Origin: Bordetella parapertussis
GTDB lineage: Bacteria; Pseudomonadota; Gammaproteobacteria; Burkholderiales; Burkholderiaceae_C
NCBI GenBank assembly: GCA_945878355.1
Contig: CAMCTC010000003.1
Location: forward strand, 50,391 to 114,390
DNA: 64,000 bases
Direction: 5' to 3'
This document shows positions 63,444 through 64,000 of the stretch, one piece after another. The position numbers and the translations under genes were made by a program. Position 1 is the stretch's first letter, and each line of letters opens with the position of its first letter. The notes under the pieces were generated by a model, which was not told where the DNA came from, made no database searches, and saw only the letters and a program-made list of their open reading frames with translations.

Positions 63444-64000
63444 ATGTCCATTAGACGCCAAGCCTGCATCGCAGGCGCTTTCGAGCACCCCACCCGCAAA
63501 GCCCCCGACAAGACGGTGGCGCAATTGCACGCCGAATGCGCCCGTGGCGCCTTGGAGGACGCCGGCCTGACGCTGCAGGACGTCGACGGCTACTTCTGCG
63601 CCAGTGATGCCCCAGGTCTGGGTGCGATCAACATGGCCGACTACATGGGACTGAAGCTCAAACATGTCGACAGCACCGACACCGGCGGCTCATCCTATCT
63701 GCTCCATGTGGCGCATGCCGCGCAGGCGATCGCCACGGGCAAGTGCAATGTCGCGCTGATCACGCTCGCGGGCCGTCCGCGCAGCGAAGGTTCCAGCGGC
63801 GTTGCCCCGCGCGTGGCGATCCCGGGCACGCCCGATGTGCCCTGGGAACTTCCTTACGGCCCGGTGACCGTCAACATGTACGCACTGGTGGCTGCGCGCC
63901 ATATGTACGAATACGGCACCACCGCCGAGCAACTGGCCTGGATCAAGGTGGCCGCCTCCCACCACGCCCAACACAACCCGCACGCGATGTTGCGCGATGT
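63444..64000 (+). CDS. Thiolase-family (SCP2-type) acyl-CoA acetyltransferase, 3' end outside the window
   Basis: 185 codons are visible from the ATG at 63444, open to the edge: MSIRRQACIAGAFEHPTRKA and onward. DKTVAQLHAECARGALEDAGLTLQDVDGYFC, MADYMGLKLKHVDSTDTGGSSYLLHVAHAAQAIATGKCNVALI and MYALVAARHMYEYGTTAEQLAWIKVAASHHAQHNPHAM are typical of the lipid-transfer/thiolase-like family. In the visible part the usual nucleophile position reads TDTGGSS without Cys, as in many SCP2-like members that work with a DUF35 partner. That partner would be expected downstream. Confidence 0.87.
   Translation, partial: MSIRRQACIAGAFEHPTRKAPDKTVAQLHAECARGALEDAGLTLQDVDGYFCASDAPGLGAINMADYMGLKLKHVDSTDTGGSSYLLHVAHAAQAIATGKCNVALITLAGRPRSEGSSGVAPRVAIPGTPDVPWELPYGPVTVNMYALVAARHMYEYGTTAEQLAWIKVAASHHAQHNPHAMLRD

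Overview
The window looks like chromosome of a high-GC betaproteobacterium of the order Burkholderiales. The grounds are a complete 14-gene nuoA-N operon followed by NUDIX and DUF1178 genes, a PEP-CTERM secreted protein, many acyl-CoA genes (CaiB, MaoC, thiolase, enoyl-CoA hydratase) and a uniformly GC-rich third codon position. The genus cannot be fixed from the sequence alone. No rRNA, tRNA, CRISPR array, IS element or phage gene was found.

Layout. 1-9754: end of an ABC exporter (FtsX-type permease plus membrane-fusion protein), a Stealth-family glycan phosphotransferase, the helicase HrpA, an enoyl-CoA hydratase broken by an in-frame amber stop, and a PEP-CTERM protein. 9815-18117: yihY and a DUF2069 gene, originally divergent neighbours, are now separated by a 4.9-kb insert. 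The insert is bracketed by two ~300-bp direct repeats of the yihY/DUF2069 start region. It carries three genes in one direction: a GrdB/PrdB-like reductase with CxxC in place of a selenocysteine motif, a CaiB/BaiF CoA-transferase, and a cytoplasmic BisC/TorA-type molybdenum S/N-oxide reductase. This is the best candidate for an undescribed system here. An FAD-linked D-2-hydroxyacid oxidase follows DUF2069.

18280-34546 (minus strand): DUF1178, NUDIX and nuoN to nuoA, i.e. the whole proton-pumping NADH:quinone oxidoreductase, mostly with overlapping or closely spaced genes. Two small hairpin-rich insertions interrupt it. One lies at nuoC/nuoD and duplicates the nuoD start; the other lies at nuoF/nuoG. 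35354-41205: a tripartite RND efflux system (pump, adaptor, outer-membrane channel). 41238-45063: a duplicated DUF2892 membrane protein, a two-gene MaoC-type hydratase, an acyl-CoA ligase and a stand-alone cyclic-nucleotide-binding protein.

45180-54371 (minus strand): an amide/peptide-type catabolic cluster. It holds an asparaginase-family enzyme, a complete family-5 ABC importer (binding protein, two permeases, one fused double ATPase), an M81 (MlrC-like) metallopeptidase and an NtaA/SnaA-type FMN monooxygenase. 54383-55426: two tandem SOS boxes drive lexA and a small helix-hairpin-helix protein. 55444-64000: penicillin-acylase-family hydrolase, DUF1993, D-2-hydroxyacid dehydrogenase, a split ChrA chromate transporter, a LysE/RhtB exporter, a FadL-type outer-membrane protein and the start of a thiolase-family gene that runs off the right edge.
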